From Saururus chinensis (lineage: Eukaryota; Streptophyta; Magnoliopsida; Piperales; Saururaceae), in contig CP141142.1 in assembly GCA_035235625.1 (NCBI GenBank), positions 22,330,995 through 22,394,994 on the forward strand: DNA of 64,000 bases, read 5' to 3'. The position numbers were made by a program, and so were the translations under genes. Within the stretch, counting starts at the first letter, position 1. Each line of letters begins with the position of its first letter. Positions 24,960-37,203 of the stretch are shown here, piece by piece. The notes below the pieces were generated by a model. That model saw only the letters and a list, made by a program, of their open reading frames with translations, was not told where the DNA came from and did not search any database.

Positions 24960-25860
24960 GAAAAGGCATTCTTGATAGAGCAAGTCAGCTCTATTATTCA
25001 ATGCAAATTCCCTGTCAAATATAAAATACCCTAGTTGTCCCACAATTTCATGCAAGATAGGGGATCATCACATTGAGCGGGCTTTGTTAGATTTGGGGGC
25101 TAGTGTGAATTTACTGTCATATTCTATGTGTAATTGGGATTGGGAGAGTTGAAACCCACATCAATGACACTCCAATTAGCTGATAAATCTGTCAAAATTC
25201 CTTGAGGTGTTGTTGAAGATGTTCTGATTAAGGTTGACACATTTTACTTTCCAATAGACCTTATAGTCCTCGATACTTAGCCTGTTCAGAATATCCATGG
25301 GCAAATTCCTATTATTTTGGGTCATCCTTTCTTAGCCACATCCAATGCTCTAATAAATTGTAGAAATGGGATGATAAAAATATCTTTTGGAAATATGATG
25401 GTTGAGCTTAACATTTTTGACATAAGCAAACAGCCACCAAACATGGAAGATGTGCATGAAGTTAACTTGATTGATGGTTTTGTTCATAATACATTCATTC
25501 AATCACATTCTAAGGATCTCTTAGAGACCTGTCTAGCACACTTTGATTGTGGGTTTGACATTGAAAAATCAATTGAGGAGGATAATTCATTGCTAGATTA
25601 TGTTCCTCTCATGAGTGCTGAAAAATGGCAACCTAAAGTGGCTCTTTCATTCTCATCATCACCACCCCTTCCATCCACTATGGAACCACCCAAGATGGAT
25701 CTAAAACCTAACACCCTCAAGTATGTGTTTTTAGATTCTTCTGAAACTTTACCAGTCATCATAGCTTCATATCTAGATGATAATCAAGAGAAAAAATTAA
25801 TTGACATCCTTAAACATCACAAGGAGGCTATACGTGGACAATTGCTGACATTAAGGGTAT
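24960..25860 (+). pseudogene. Protease-like region and linker of element C
   Basis: The text for ERALLDLGASVNLL near 25,076-25,112 keeps the catalytic Asp, unlike A (His) and B (Asn), but a frame break follows at once near 25,120. GQIPIILGHPFLATSNALIN starts the open frame 25,317-25,874, which continues through the acidic linker EACLAH-type segment and NTLKYVFLDSSETLPVIIAS into the RT approach (EKKLIDILKHHKEAI). Confidence 0.8.
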
Positions 25861-27290
25861 TAGTCCTTCTGTAGTTATGCATAGAATTTACTTAGATGAA
25901 AATGTTAAACCTTCACATGAATCTCAAAGGCGATTAAACCTTATCATGCAAGATGTGGTTAGAGTAGAAGTTTTGAAGCTTTTTGATGTGGGTATCATTT
26001 ACCCAATTTCCGATAGTAGATGGGTGAGTCTTGTTCAGGTTGTGCCAAAGAAGTCTAGTATAACAGTAGTCAAGAATGATTCTAATGACTTCATCCCAAC
26101 CCATGTTCAAATGAGTTGGCATGTTTGTATTGACTACAGGAAGTTGAATTCTATGACAAGGAAAGATCACTTTCCTCTTCCTTTCATAGATCAAATGTTA
26201 GAGAGTTAGCCGGTCATGCTTATTATTGCTTTCTTGATGGGTATTCTAGTTATAACCAGATTCCTATAGCACTTGAGGATCAAGAGAAGACTACCTTCAC
26301 TTGTCCTTTTGGGACGTTTGCCTACCGTCGCATGCCCTTTGGGTTATGTAATGCACCTGCCACTTTCCAACGGTGCATGATTAGCATTTTCTAAGACATG
26401 GTAGAACATTTCCTAGAGGTGTTTATGGATGATTTTTCCATCTTTGGCTCTACATTTGATGAGTGTTTGCACCACCTCTCGCTAGTGCTAGTGCGGTGTA
26501 AAGAGAATAATCTTGTACTTAACTGGGAGAAATATCATTTTATGGTACAGAAGGGGATTGTTCTTGGGCATGTCATATCACATAAGGGCATTGAGGTTGA
26601 TAAAGCTAAAATTGATTTAATTTCCCATCTTCCACCCCCACAAACTGTAAAAGAAATTAGATCATTTTTGGGTCATGCAGGCTTTTATAGGAGATTCATC
26701 AAAAACTTTAGTAAAATTTCTAGACCTTTCTGCAATTTACTTGCCAAGGATTCTCCATTTATTTTTGATGATAAGTGTCTTCATACTTTTGAAATGCTGA
26801 AAACTGAATTGACCTCTGCACCTATTATTAGACCCCCAGATTGGAGTATGCCCTTTGAAATTATGCGTGATGCCTCTGATTATGTCATTGGCGCTATTTT
26901 AGGGTAGCGCATTGATAAACTTCCCCATGTGATCTACTATGCTAGTAAAACTCTAAATGATGGCTCAACTCAACTACTCCACCACTAAAAAAGAGTCGTT
27001 AGCTGTTGTTTTTGCACTAGATAAGTTTAGGTCCTATTTATTAGGATCTAAGGTCTTTGTTTATACGAATCATGTTGCATTGAAGTACCTTTTATCTAAA
27101 AAGGATGCTAAACCTCATCTTATCCGATGGATATTGTTGCTACAAGAATTTGATCTTGAAATTCGGGATAAGAAGGGTTCCAAAAATGTTGTGGCATACC
27201 ACTTATCTAGATTGACAATTGATTTTGCTGATGATTTTGTACCTATTACTGAGTCTTTTCCTGATGAGCATTTACTTCATATCTCCTAGT
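25861..27290 (+). pseudogene. pol: Reverse transcriptase and RNase H of element C (broken)
   Basis: The RT start is kept: HRIYLDENVKPSHESQRRLN, then VVPKKSSITVV and VCIDYRKLNSMTRKDHFPLP, up to a one-base loss near 26,205 (GAGAGTTAG where element A has GAGAGGTTAG). The palm FMDDFSIFG is at 26,425-26,451 in the frame 26,398-26,907. RNase H (FEIMRDASDYVIGAILG, then a stop, [19 protein letters not shown]) reaches 27,290. It is the most complete RT of the three copies but not translatable. Confidence 0.86.
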
Positions 27291-28490
27291 TGCCTTGGTA
27301 TGCTGATATAATGAATAATCTTGTTAATGAGCAAATTCCTTCTCATTGGACTAAATAGGATAGATGTAAATTTTTAGATGAGGTTAAGTAATTCTTTTGA
27401 GATGACCCTTGTTCAAATATTGTCCCGATCAGATAATTAGGAGGTGTGTTCCTAAAAATGATCAACAAAATATCATCTCCTTTTGTCATTATCATGCTTG
27501 TGGAGGTCATTTTAGTTCTAGAAAGACTGCTGCAAAGATTTTGCAATGTGGAAAATACGATGCCACTAAGCCCGATTTTGATAGTTGAGAGATTTGATGT
27601 TTGGGGCATTGATTTTATGGCTCCCTTTCCTAATTCTTTTGGTAATTTGTACATACTTGTTGGGGTTGATTATGTGTCTAAGTAGGTAGAGGCAATTGCT
27701 TGCAAAACCAGTGATCACAAGGTTGTGGTTCACTTTTTTAGAGAAAATATTTTTGCATGCATTGGTACTCCATGTGCCATTATTAGTGATGGGGGGAAAC
27801 ATTTTTGTAATAGGGTTTTTGAGTAGTTAATGAAGAAAAATGATATAACCCATAAAATTGCTACACCTTACCACCCTAGACTAGTGGTCAAGTTGAGATT
27901 TCTAGGGAGATTAAACACATTTTGGAGAAAATGGTAAACCCCAATAGGAAAGATTGGTCACTACGACTTACTGATGCATTGTGGGCATACCGTATTACAT
28001 TTAAAACTCCCATTGGAATGTCTCCCTATAGAATTGTTTTTGGCAAGGCTTGTCATCTTCCTATTGAGTTAGAACATAGAGCATATTGGGCTATACAGCA
28101 ATTGAATTTTGATCTTAACAAGGCAGGTGTTCATAGGAAGTTTCTTATTAATGAATTAGAGGAAATTCAAAATGATGCTTATTATTGTGCTAAAACTTAT
28201 AAGGACCAGTGAAAAAGGTTCATGATATGAACATTTTGAGGAAATCTTTTGCACCTGGCCAGAAGGTCCTTTATAATTCTTGTTTGCATTTATTTCTAGG
28301 AAAATTGAGATCTCAATGGACTGGTCCTTTCATAGTTAGTACAGTTTATTCTCATGGAGCTGTTGAGATTGAGAATCCTAGGAATAGTGATGTGTTTAAG
28401 GTTAATGGTCACCATCTTAAACCATTTCTAGTTTTGAGGAGTCCAGAAGTTGATAAATTACTTCTAGAAGATCCTATTTATCAGGACTGA
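27291..28490 (+). pseudogene. Integrase of element C, zinc finger deleted
   Basis: The HH half of the finger is present ([20 protein letters not shown], 27,482-27,550). It then jumps directly to KYDATKP, losing about 80 bases that hold the two Cys of the finger. The core keeps GIDFMAPF and ISDGGKHF but reads [10 protein letters not shown] in another frame where [10 protein letters not shown] should be, through a small loss near 27,885. The segment 27,922-28,212 ([20 protein letters not shown]) and the C-terminal part 28,209-28,490 ([19 protein letters not shown]) remain open. Confidence 0.83.
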
Positions 28491-29680
28491 GTTTCATGTG
28501 TGTCTGGTTGAAGACAGTAAACTTAGAGCTCTTGGGAGGCAACCCAATTTTAGATTTTGATAGTTATTTTGTTTATTTTTGTAGTTAGTGCTTTTATTTT
28601 CTTTAGTTAGTTTTCAAAAAAAAATTACTCTTTGTTATTTGCTCTAATCTTTATTAGCGTGTACTTATATGATTCATTATTGATTTACCCTTATGTGATT
28701 ATGTTTGTGCTTTATTGACCATTTTTCTTTTGATAGTTATGTCCATGAGCACATCAACAGAGGAATTATCTCTTTTTTTTCCTCTTTTCTTATCTTAAGC
28801 ACTGTATTTATTTTCTTTTATACATTGAGGCCAATGTTTAGTTTAGGTTTGGGGGTATAGAAAGAGATTTTTAATTTTATTTTAAAGCATGTGTTTTAGT
28901 TTTAGTAAAAAGAATGAAAAAAATGAGATTTTATTTTATTTTATGATTTTTCTTATTTACATTGATGCTTCTTTTAGATATGTGACTTTATTTAATGATA
29001 TCAAACTATTTAGAACATGTTTATATGACTTAACAAATTTAATAATTTTGAGTTTTGATTACATCATATTGGTTTATTGTGCTCCTATTTTAAAAAATTA
29101 GAAATACATTTATCTAAGTAAGAATTCGAGCCCTTGATTATGGTCTTGCATCTTGGTGGATATTATTGAATCTAAGTAATTATTTTCTTACGAGAGTAAA
29201 ACTTTGGTATGATCTAGTAGTATTTAAGTTATCATAATAGTGTTCTGGGCTTGACTATTCTTGTTTTGTAGACCAGTCTAGGACTTTTTGTCATCACAAT
29301 TCAAATTGATTGTATAATGTGCTAAGGAAAAAAAAGAGAAAAAAATTGAGTAAAAAAAGGAATGAAAAAAATGCAAAGAGCTAAAAAAAATATAAAATTA
29401 TAGTCTCTCTATTGAGTAGACCGGGACTCGTCGTGCCTTACTAAGCATAAGGTGTTTGATTTAAAATGTATAGTTGACTAATTTATGACATGCATAGCCT
29501 TGAAGCCTATTTGGTTCATGTTATTAAGCCTGAGAGGTGCTTTAACACTTAGTGCCCTGAGCTAACTAGATTGGGAGTCACTGGCCTAGCACTTGTTACA
29601 TGGATCTTATAGAAAGCTTAAGAAGGCTAAGCCTTACACATGTCATATGAAATGAGCATAAAATTCTAGTAAGATATTCT
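28491..29680 (+). other. Athila 3' non-coding region of element C, truncated
   Basis: No protein is supported. It contains CATTGAGGCCAATGTTTAG and TTTAGGTTTGGGGGTATAG (28,826-28,861), then the same order of landmarks as elements A and B, down to ATGAGCATAAAATTCTAGTA. It ends about 500 bases before the point where A and B have their final polypurine tract. Confidence 0.72.
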
Positions 29681-29916
29681 GAATATTCAATTGCATAACC
29701 AAAAAAAAAGGAATGATCGACCCATATAGGGAGACAACCCACTCTCCTAGGGAGTTGAGCTAGCTAGTGGGCCGGGCTATCCCGGGGCCACTAGCTGGTC
29801 CAATAACAATTTATCAGCCCATTACATAAGAAAATACTAAGCTAATACATAAGAAAATAGCCCAATGCGCTAGAATAACCAGGAAATAAAGTAGAGTCTG
29901 GTGAACGTGCACAACA
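29681..29916. repeat. Unclassified dispersed block, copy 2
   Basis: This is the second copy of the block at 4719-4953, in the same orientation, and it sits exactly at the truncation point of element C. It may be one edge of a larger element or of a rearrangement; no terminal repeat or target duplication could be defined. Confidence 0.68.
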
Positions 29917-32680
29917 TCGTGGTTTTTTACTCAAGTTTGGGTTGTTCACATTACAATGTTGTGTTCATATGTGGTTTGAATCCTTTATGCTTGATGATGT
30001 AATAGATTGATTCATCATGAGTACTCATAGAGAGTAGATTTAATTGTTTCTAATATATAAGAAAATTATGCGCAAAAAGGTCATATCTCGTAGTATTTAT
30101 TTAAATAGATAATCAAACTAGGGGCAATGTGGTACTCCACTAAATTGATTAGATGGATATTAAACTCTCATCGCCTTCCGTCAAGTGTCAAGGAGAAGAA
30201 GTGTAGAGGATTTCATAATAAAGAATGGTAGGGGCCAAAGAAGGGAAGAGGTAGCGGATAATATGACCATGGAAGAGGAGACAAAAGGGGGTGGAGTGCG
30301 GAAGTGCCACTACCAAGGTTGTCATCAAGGAGGCAGATGTCTCTTCTTTTCTGGACAAGCCGGGAGAACAGGCTAAAGAAGCCTTCCTTGGGAGCTTTAA
30401 AAAAAATGTTGTGAGGGTAAGGGATCAGACAAAGTGAGACATGAGGATAAGGGCAAAAAGGTCAAAAAAGGTGCAAATTTGAGAAATGGGAATTCATGCA
30501 AAAACCACTTGAGAATCAAAATTCTAACACAATGACATGAACTATGGTAAAACCTTAGCCACAAGGCACATGTCCTTGCCCAACTAAGGCCCAACAACCC
30601 GCATGTTCGACTAGTTTTGTTCTTTCCAATTTTAAAATCAGGGTCTTGTTGTAGTTTTCTTAAATAACACACCCTTAGCCCCTGCCCATTTGTTTAGGGC
30701 TTAGCGGGTAGGTCTTAGCAAATCTCGTCCACCCATGTGTACTCTTCCTTAGTCTGATCAATTCATTTAGATGGCTCCTTTAACTTTCATAAAATAGGCC
30801 TTGAGGTCAAACTGTTGTCTTTCACCCTTTCTAGACTTCTAATTGGGGTTTTAGGTTTTCAAGTAGCTGAGTTGAATAGGTTGACTGGCAACCCGTATTC
30901 TCGGCCTAAATTAGGAAAGTTTTAGCTCCCTGCCCCTAATGGTTAAGGGGTCAAACCCAAGTTTTTTTCACTATATGGTTTAACTATAGGGGTTAATTTC
31001 TATCCACAAATTAATCAAGAAAATTCTATTGAATTTTTGGGGTGTTATTGCCAAAGACTAGGCTAACCAATTGAGAAGGGATTAGGTTTAACTTCAAGAA
31101 CGAGTTTAGTTGGTAGCATGCTCCAAAGGGAGAGTAGTTAATGCAGATGTGAAGGAATATGAATGTTTTAAAGGGATGCATGAGACTGGATAAAAGATGT
31201 GATATCTTTTCAAAGAACATGTTTAATGAATTAATTCAATTAGACATATAGGGATATATTTTTTAATTGGCTGAATGTGGCTGATCAAAACTTTGTCCAA
31301 TTATTGTGTATATGTAAGTCTTTTAGAGTTTGATTAGATTAGTAATGTAATCAAGTTTGATTTTGAATTGAATTGCTTGAAAAATAGGAACTGATGAGTT
31401 CTAAAAATTCAAGGTTGAAGACTAAACACAACATTTTGGTTTAAGGTAAAATTAACACAGATTCACATGTACAAAACACTTAGTTTATAATTTAAAAAAC
31501 ATTAGAAAGTGTTTTCAATTATTTTGGAAATAAATGGTGAAAAATCACATTCATAAGCGCTTTATCAGTTTTGAACATGCCTTGTGAATGGATTGATCAG
31601 TTAATGTATAGGTTTTGAGATTTTTAACTGAGAACACAATCAATCAAATAGTTGATTAACGGATTGATCGATTTGAATTTTATAGTAACATGAATAATTG
31701 ATTTTCCTAAGGAAAAGATTGATCGATCGATCTATGAATTAATTGCCTAGTTTAAGATTCAGGAATAGAGTCCTTCCCAACTTAGTCACTTTAACCCTAG
31801 CCATTTTGGAAGACTATAAGGGATAGAGTTATATAAAATAGAGAAGAGGGAAAACAATTTTTTACAGAAAAAAATTGAAATCTTTCATTGTTTAGATTTT
31901 CCCTAAATCATAGTGACAATTAATAGAGGTGAGAAAACTTTGATTCATGATCATCTTATAATTCAAGAAGAGTGTTTCACACACACCACACTACACAAAG
32001 AGTTGATGAAGGAGTTCTTTAAAAGGGGAGTTCCAGGAGCTCAACATTAATAATCAAAACAGAGTTTTGATTGAGCACTTTAAAGAAGATAAATACAAAC
32101 TCGAAGGGAGAAAGTTTCACAGTTTAAGGGTGAAGCTTGAAGGCCACATATTGTAGTCATTAACCTTTTAGATAATTGGACTCGAGAACTATGGTGATCT
32201 GCTACTTAGTAGACAAATATTACTCTCGATTCTATTTGAAAAGCTTTTGTGTTTAATTATATTTTTTGATCCTTCATAGTATACTTCAATGTGCACATGC
32301 ATCCTTGTAGTGCAGGTTCTTTACGGTGAGGTTTCTAGCGATTAGGTGGGGGTGGTAGAGGTGTGCTTAGCTATAGTAAGGTATATGGTCCCTCCTGTAA
32401 TTTACGGATGTAGGCACGTGTGGTGCCAGTTTTTTATGATATTTGCATCTTATGACAATGTTTGGCTTATAAAGTCGACTTAGGCTTGTGAAATGTTGTT
32501 TATCAAGTAAATAAAATATATGGTTTGATATCCCTATGTGTGTAAGGGAATAGTCTCAACCTGGGTGGTAGCTTGATCCCTACTTTGATATTTATTTGCA
32601 TCATGAAAAATATTTATTTGCTTCTATGCACTCTAATGAATTTTGAAAATAAATTTAAAAATCTTAAGTTGTGACATATC
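29917..32680. other. Spacer, no recognisable gene
   Basis: I find no supported coding region here. Short open frames (for example 30,185-30,376 and 30,397-30,672 on the other strand) lack recognisable domains or codon structure. The stretch 31,600-31,730 carries several GATTGATCGAT-type palindromes. It may be old retroelement sequence, but no LTR ends were found. Confidence 0.4.
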
Positions 32681-32682
32681 TA

Positions 32683-32873
32683 AATTTTATTCTCAAAAGA
32701 ATAATGATTTTCTTACTCCACTTTTTATCCAACAAAACCTTACGCTGGTTTTGAGTGGACTATGAAAAGTGGATTGCGATATTGTCTGGTGAGACTCAGT
32801 CCTCCGTTTTTAAACTTTATTCTCATAAGAATAATGATTTTTCTACTCTACGTTCTGTCCTACAAAACCATAT
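32683..32873 (+). repeat. Imperfect tandem duplication, ~129-bp period
   Basis: AAATTTTATTCTCAAAAGAATAATGATTTT (32,683 on, in parts) recurs as AAACTTTATTCTCATAAGAATAATG at 32,812. Both are followed by TACTC, a CAAAACC-type stretch and GTCTGGTGAGAC / ATCTAGTGAGACC. No terminal inverted repeat was seen. Confidence 0.6.
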
Positions 32874-33985
32874 GTGGATTCCCCTAGTATCTAGTGAGAC
32901 CCACTTTTCCGTATCTAATCAAAACCTAGTGTAAAGTTTTGTGGATGGGAAAGTGGATGGAAAGTGTAATGGCTTATGAGTGTCTTATGTTGTTTAATTA
33001 AGCATTTTCCCATATTATCTTTCCTCAATTGTCTCTTCTCCTACTGCCGACACCACATTGCTGGGCCAAAGACCCTATCAACAGCATCATCGACAAGTCA
33101 AACTCCCTGCTACAGCTCTTGGATCTTTACTGACACCTATCAACAAGCCGTAGTGACCCTATCAAAGGCAAAAAAAACCCACTCTTTTATGTCTAATTTT
33201 TCTAAATCAGCCCCTAAATAATGTTTCAAGTCATTCTCTTAGATCTCTTCCCATTTAATTTCTCTCACTTTCTCATTTCAGTTCTTTATCGACACCCAAC
33301 AGGTTGATATGCAATTGACTATCCTTTGACAGATCTATCACAAGTCAAAGGGCATGTCAACAACTACTGCAACTACAAATGTGTCTTCTCCTCCTTTGAA
33401 TCCGTGTTTTCCTCCTCTTGGAGCTCAAATCCATGAAATACCTCCTTTATGAAACTCTGGCTGCCTCCTAGAATGGCTAGCGTTTTGTTACCAATCCCAT
33501 CTCACCATATTTGTATGAGAAGGAAACCCACTAAGTGAAGTACACTCTTCGTGGCTTGGTGCTTTTACACTATCAACATGTTACCCCATGCCTTTGTCAT
33601 GCCAAACCCCATGTCAATAAACTACATTGCCCCCTCTCTCCATACCTCCTTCTCTGGTCCTCCCACACCTCCATTTATGGGGAGCAAGGGGGGTTCTTCA
33701 CGTCCTTCGTCCCTATCTGTTTTGGTATGTTTACTAAAATGATCTTATCCTCTATAACCTCCTATCTTGCAAGTGGATTTGAATAATTTGTCATGATAGC
33801 TTACTCTTCAAGTAAACTACTAGAATTATTTAAATAAAACTCCTTTCAATTCCTCTTATTAATTTAAAACTCCTTTTAATTCCTCTTGCTTATTTAAAAC
33901 TCTTTCAATTATTTATTCAATACTCATTTTGATATCCCTTACGTCATAAGATTTCGAGGAACCTCTCAAGTAATTAGCTAATGAT
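32874..33985. other. Spacer with C/T-rich stretch, no supported gene
   Basis: Short frames at 32,976-33,221 and 33,535-33,786 are rich in Ser, Pro and Cys without a known domain. The pyrimidine-rich text CTTCTCCTCCTTTGAATCCG...CCTCCTCTTGG near 33,388 may be a degraded coding relic. Nothing firm can be called. Confidence 0.35.
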
Positions 33986-33989
33986 TTTC

Positions 33990-34345
33990 AAATAATCACT
34001 GAATCAAGAATTTGTGCTCTAGGTTTTCATAGCGATTGACAATATCTCTAATCTTCCTATATAACTTATTGCAATTTTCATATTCCTCAATTTTCATAGT
34101 TAAAATTTCTTTGATAAGCACTTGAAGTTTAGCCTCACTGGTATTGGTTCCCCTATATTTAGTCTCTAGAATCTCTTAAGCCTCATTTGCTATTTCATAT
34201 GTGGAATGTATTTAAATTATTCTTTAGTTACGACATTAAAAAGAATATTCCTAGCTTTATGATTCCAATCTAGCCATTTCTTTTTCAACATATGCCCATT
34301 CTCTTTTAGGTAAGACTCGCAAGAATTCAAACTCATTTTGCGTGT
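33990..34345 (-). pseudogene. gag: Copia-type Gag (UBN2-like) remnant
   Basis: On the minus strand the translation gives KKKWLDWNHKARNILFNVV, and in a neighbouring frame YEIANEA-stop-EILETKYRGT followed by EAKLQVLIKEILTMKIEEYEN and YRKIRDIVNRYENLEHKF. This is the order of the UBN2 family Gag of Ty1/copia elements (AKEAWDTLE..YEGT..VKEAKLQ). Stops and a frameshift make it a relic. No protease, integrase or LTR was found around it. The assignment rests on motif memory, not alignment. Confidence 0.6.
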
Positions 34346-36100
34346 AAATATAGATTGGGTAAGATAAAATAAATTAAATTAAAAATAAAGTAATATTGTT
34401 CTCCCTTACATTCTATCATTACAATGCATGCTTTCACGGTCATAAATAATATACATAAGTTTTGTATTAACCCAAATCCACTTGTAGTAAGAAACTGTAA
34501 ATTTAAATCTCATAAGACAAATATTATGTCATAAGTTGGCAAAGACAATAATGTCGAAAGACTTTTCATCGTAGAGCATACTATTCATATTCAGGACCAA
34601 TTTAGCTGTGATTCTCATTTAATAGAACTCTCTAGGAGTTTTCCAAGGGTGTAAAAAATGCATAAATCTGAACATGTATAATATAGGAAAAAATACAAAA
34701 AATATTATTAAGAAGTGGGTTTTGTACTTGGGGCCCACATAAAAGTTAAAAAAAACAGTCATGTGGGATCGTATTTAATAGAGCTCATTGAGAGATTTTT
34801 AACAATACAAGGAATACACTAATGCAAATTCACGAGTGCAAGATATAACATTACAAAGTTAAAATTAACATAACCTAAAAAAAAGAGTTTATGTCGTATA
34901 AATCACTATTATTAGGTTGATATGTGGCAAATATATAAATGAATCTAATTAAATAAATTTACTAAAATAATCTCAAATCACATACCAATTTAAATTTGTA
35001 TTAAAATGTATAAAGATATTAAACATGGGTAATATAGGAACTAAGGGTAAAAAAATATAGGTAAAATAGTCTAAAAATAAAAGTTCTAAAGTCACTCAAT
35101 TTATTTTATATATTAGTATAATTGATATCCGAAACAATAGGAAAAGGCAAATCTTCAACAGTAACATCCCAACTATTATCATGAACAAAAGTAAAGAATC
35201 ACTCTATTCTAGCTTTCTACTAAGCATAGTTCGACCCATCAAACATTGGAGGACGATTGCAACATGTTTTAGAAAAATAACATAACCTTGAACACAAGCA
35301 ATAGATTTTAATGTGCAACCTGTCGTTGATGCCAAGTTATGAAAATCTATTGATTTGTATTCCTATGATCTAATGACCTAAATAACTACCAAGTCTGGAT
35401 TCTTTCTTCTACTTTGTTATTAATAATTATGAACTTTAATGCATATAATCAGGCGCTTGCATGGGGGTATGCAGTTCTTATGTGTTGAAAAACTTTGCAA
35501 CTGACATGTGTTTTAGGCACGAAAAAGTATTAGCCTTTCGTGCCCCAAAAAAGAAGGTTGCAGCCTGCAGTGAGTCATGTCACAATGGGATGCATTTTTG
35601 GACCAAGTTTAGGTGAAGATACGGTCGTTCTCTTGTTCAAGGTCTTGCACCTATGGATCTAAGATCAAGGGCAGCTGGAATATTAGGCAACTTAGGCAAT
35701 TGTCTAAGCCCCACAAAAGAAAGGATCCTATATTATGGATCTTATATGAGAGTGAGTGTAATTGGGTGAGATACGAATAAATTAGAAAAAAAAAAAAAAG
35801 AGGGAGGCAAAGATCACAAAGAGCCCATAATGTCTATTTGAGAGAGACAGAGAGAACTAATGAGACACGGGTCATTGCTATGTGGGTCACATTTTTCTTA
35901 CCATAAATGTTTGTACATTATTTTCTTACCATAAATGTTTGTACATTATTTTCTTAGATAAGTTATCACTTACTACATGACCTTAGTTTGAAGGACGAAT
36001 TTAGTATTGTGTATTGGTTTCTAAGGACGAAATCAATTAAATGTCATGATTTATGTCCCTGTGAAGGACAAAATTAGTACAATTACTGATTTATCCTCTC
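34346..36100. other. AT-rich spacer
   Basis: No coding region is supported. It contains a perfect two-copy 28-base direct repeat at about 35,893-35,949 (TTTTCTTACCATAAATGTTTG...) and nothing else that I can classify. Confidence 0.45.
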
Positions 36101-36655
36101 TTCTATTTCTCTTCACTCTCTCTCCTCTCTCTTTGGGTTCTCTCTTCTTCTCTCTCCTCTTTCTCTCTCTTATCTTTCTCTTCTCTCTCTCCTCTCTTCT
36201 AAAGAACAAAATTATGAAAAATTAAAAAAACATATTGATATCGTCTTTCGTAAATATATTATATTTTATTTAAAATTTATTCTTTTAATATATAATAAAT
36301 AAATAAATAAATAAAAATTAAATTTCCCTACTTTCTCCCCTCTCACGCTCATGTGCATGGGAGAGAGACAGAGAGAGAAAGAGAAAGAAGAGAGGAGGGA
36401 GAGAAAGAGGAGAGTGTGTGTGTTTATGTGAAGAGAGAGAAAGAGAGAATGAAGAGAGAGGAGAGAGAGGATTAGAGATAGCCAAAAGAGAAAGTGAGAG
36501 AGAAAGAAGAGAAAGTGTGTGCATGTGTGTGAAGAGAGAGAGACATAGACAGGGAGAGAGGAGAGAGGAAAGAGTGAATAAGAGAGAAAAAGAGGAGAGA
36601 GAGTGAATAAAGAGAAAGATAAGAGAGAGAAAGTGGAGTGAGAGAGAAGAGATCA
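36100..36655. repeat. CT-rich tract followed by long GA-rich tract
   Basis: 36,105-36,200 is (CT)-rich (CTCTCTCCTCTCTTTG...). After an (AAAT)5 run at 36,297-36,317, a nearly pure purine tract runs 36,356-36,655 (GAGAGAGA with AAAGAGG variants and GTGTGTG breaks). The open frames on both strands here are low-complexity artefacts. The two tracts are complementary in composition and could fold back on each other. Confidence 0.85.
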
Positions 36656-36839
36656 TTACACACAATAGTATTGATTTTGTCTTTCTCAAGGACGAAATCA
36701 TAACAAAATTAAAAATAAAAATCATACAAGTGCAAGCGCTTGACTTGCTCCTACATGGCCAAAATCAATATCATTTTGGTAAATATTTTTCTCTATCTGC
36801 TATTTTAGGAAATAATTTTTTTAATATTATTTATATAAT

Positions 36840-37203
36840 AGAAAATTATTAAAATAATAATTTAAAAAAATATTTACTGAAATATACCACTTTGGGAAAT
36901 ATTTCCTAAAGTAGTGTTCGTTTTTGCCACGTAGGCGCCAAATAGAAATTGGGCGCCAATAAGTGGCTTTTTTATATTTTTTAAGTTGATTTCGTCATTT
37001 AGAACAACAAAATTGGTTTTCATACGATTTTGTCATTCTAAACGACGAAACCTTTTATTACTTGACCCGATTTCGTCGTTCAGAACGACGAAACTACCAC
37101 ACTTAGCTAATTTCGGGCTCTGGCGTGGGAACAACACTGATTTCGTTGTTCTAAACGACGAAATCAACTTAAGTTGATTTCGTCGTTCTGAACGATGAAA
37201 TCA
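36840..37203 (+). repeat. Left terminal inverted repeat of the MULE
   Basis: Its reverse complement is found at 43,403-43,788. The outer part holds TATACCACTTTGGGAAATAT and CGTTTTTGCCACGTAGGCGCC. The inner part has five copies of a ~27-bp palindrome of the form GATTTCGTCGTTCTGAACGACGAAATC in variants (near 36,988, 37,026, 37,069, 37,140 and 37,176), and GGGCTCTGGCGTGGGAACAAC between the third and fourth. Confidence 0.92.

Larger units (their letters stand above)
11015..29680 (+). mobile_element. Element C: Athila-like retrotransposon interrupted by element B, 3' LTR missing
   Basis: The 5' LTR (11,015-12,840), primer site and gag start are here. Gag breaks at 13,200 and resumes at 23,353 with a GTTAC repeat at both sides of element B. 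Pol continues to 28,490, followed by the Athila 3' non-coding tract. That tract stops matching elements A and B near 29,685, exactly where the dispersed block of 29,681-29,916 begins, and no 3' LTR follows. The host copy is therefore truncated at its right end. It is older than element B by nesting. Confidence 0.85.

Noticed and set aside
36318-36725. 135-codon Leu/Ser-rich frame and its opposite-strand Glu/Arg frame
   Set aside because: Both are translations of the GA/CT simple-sequence tract.
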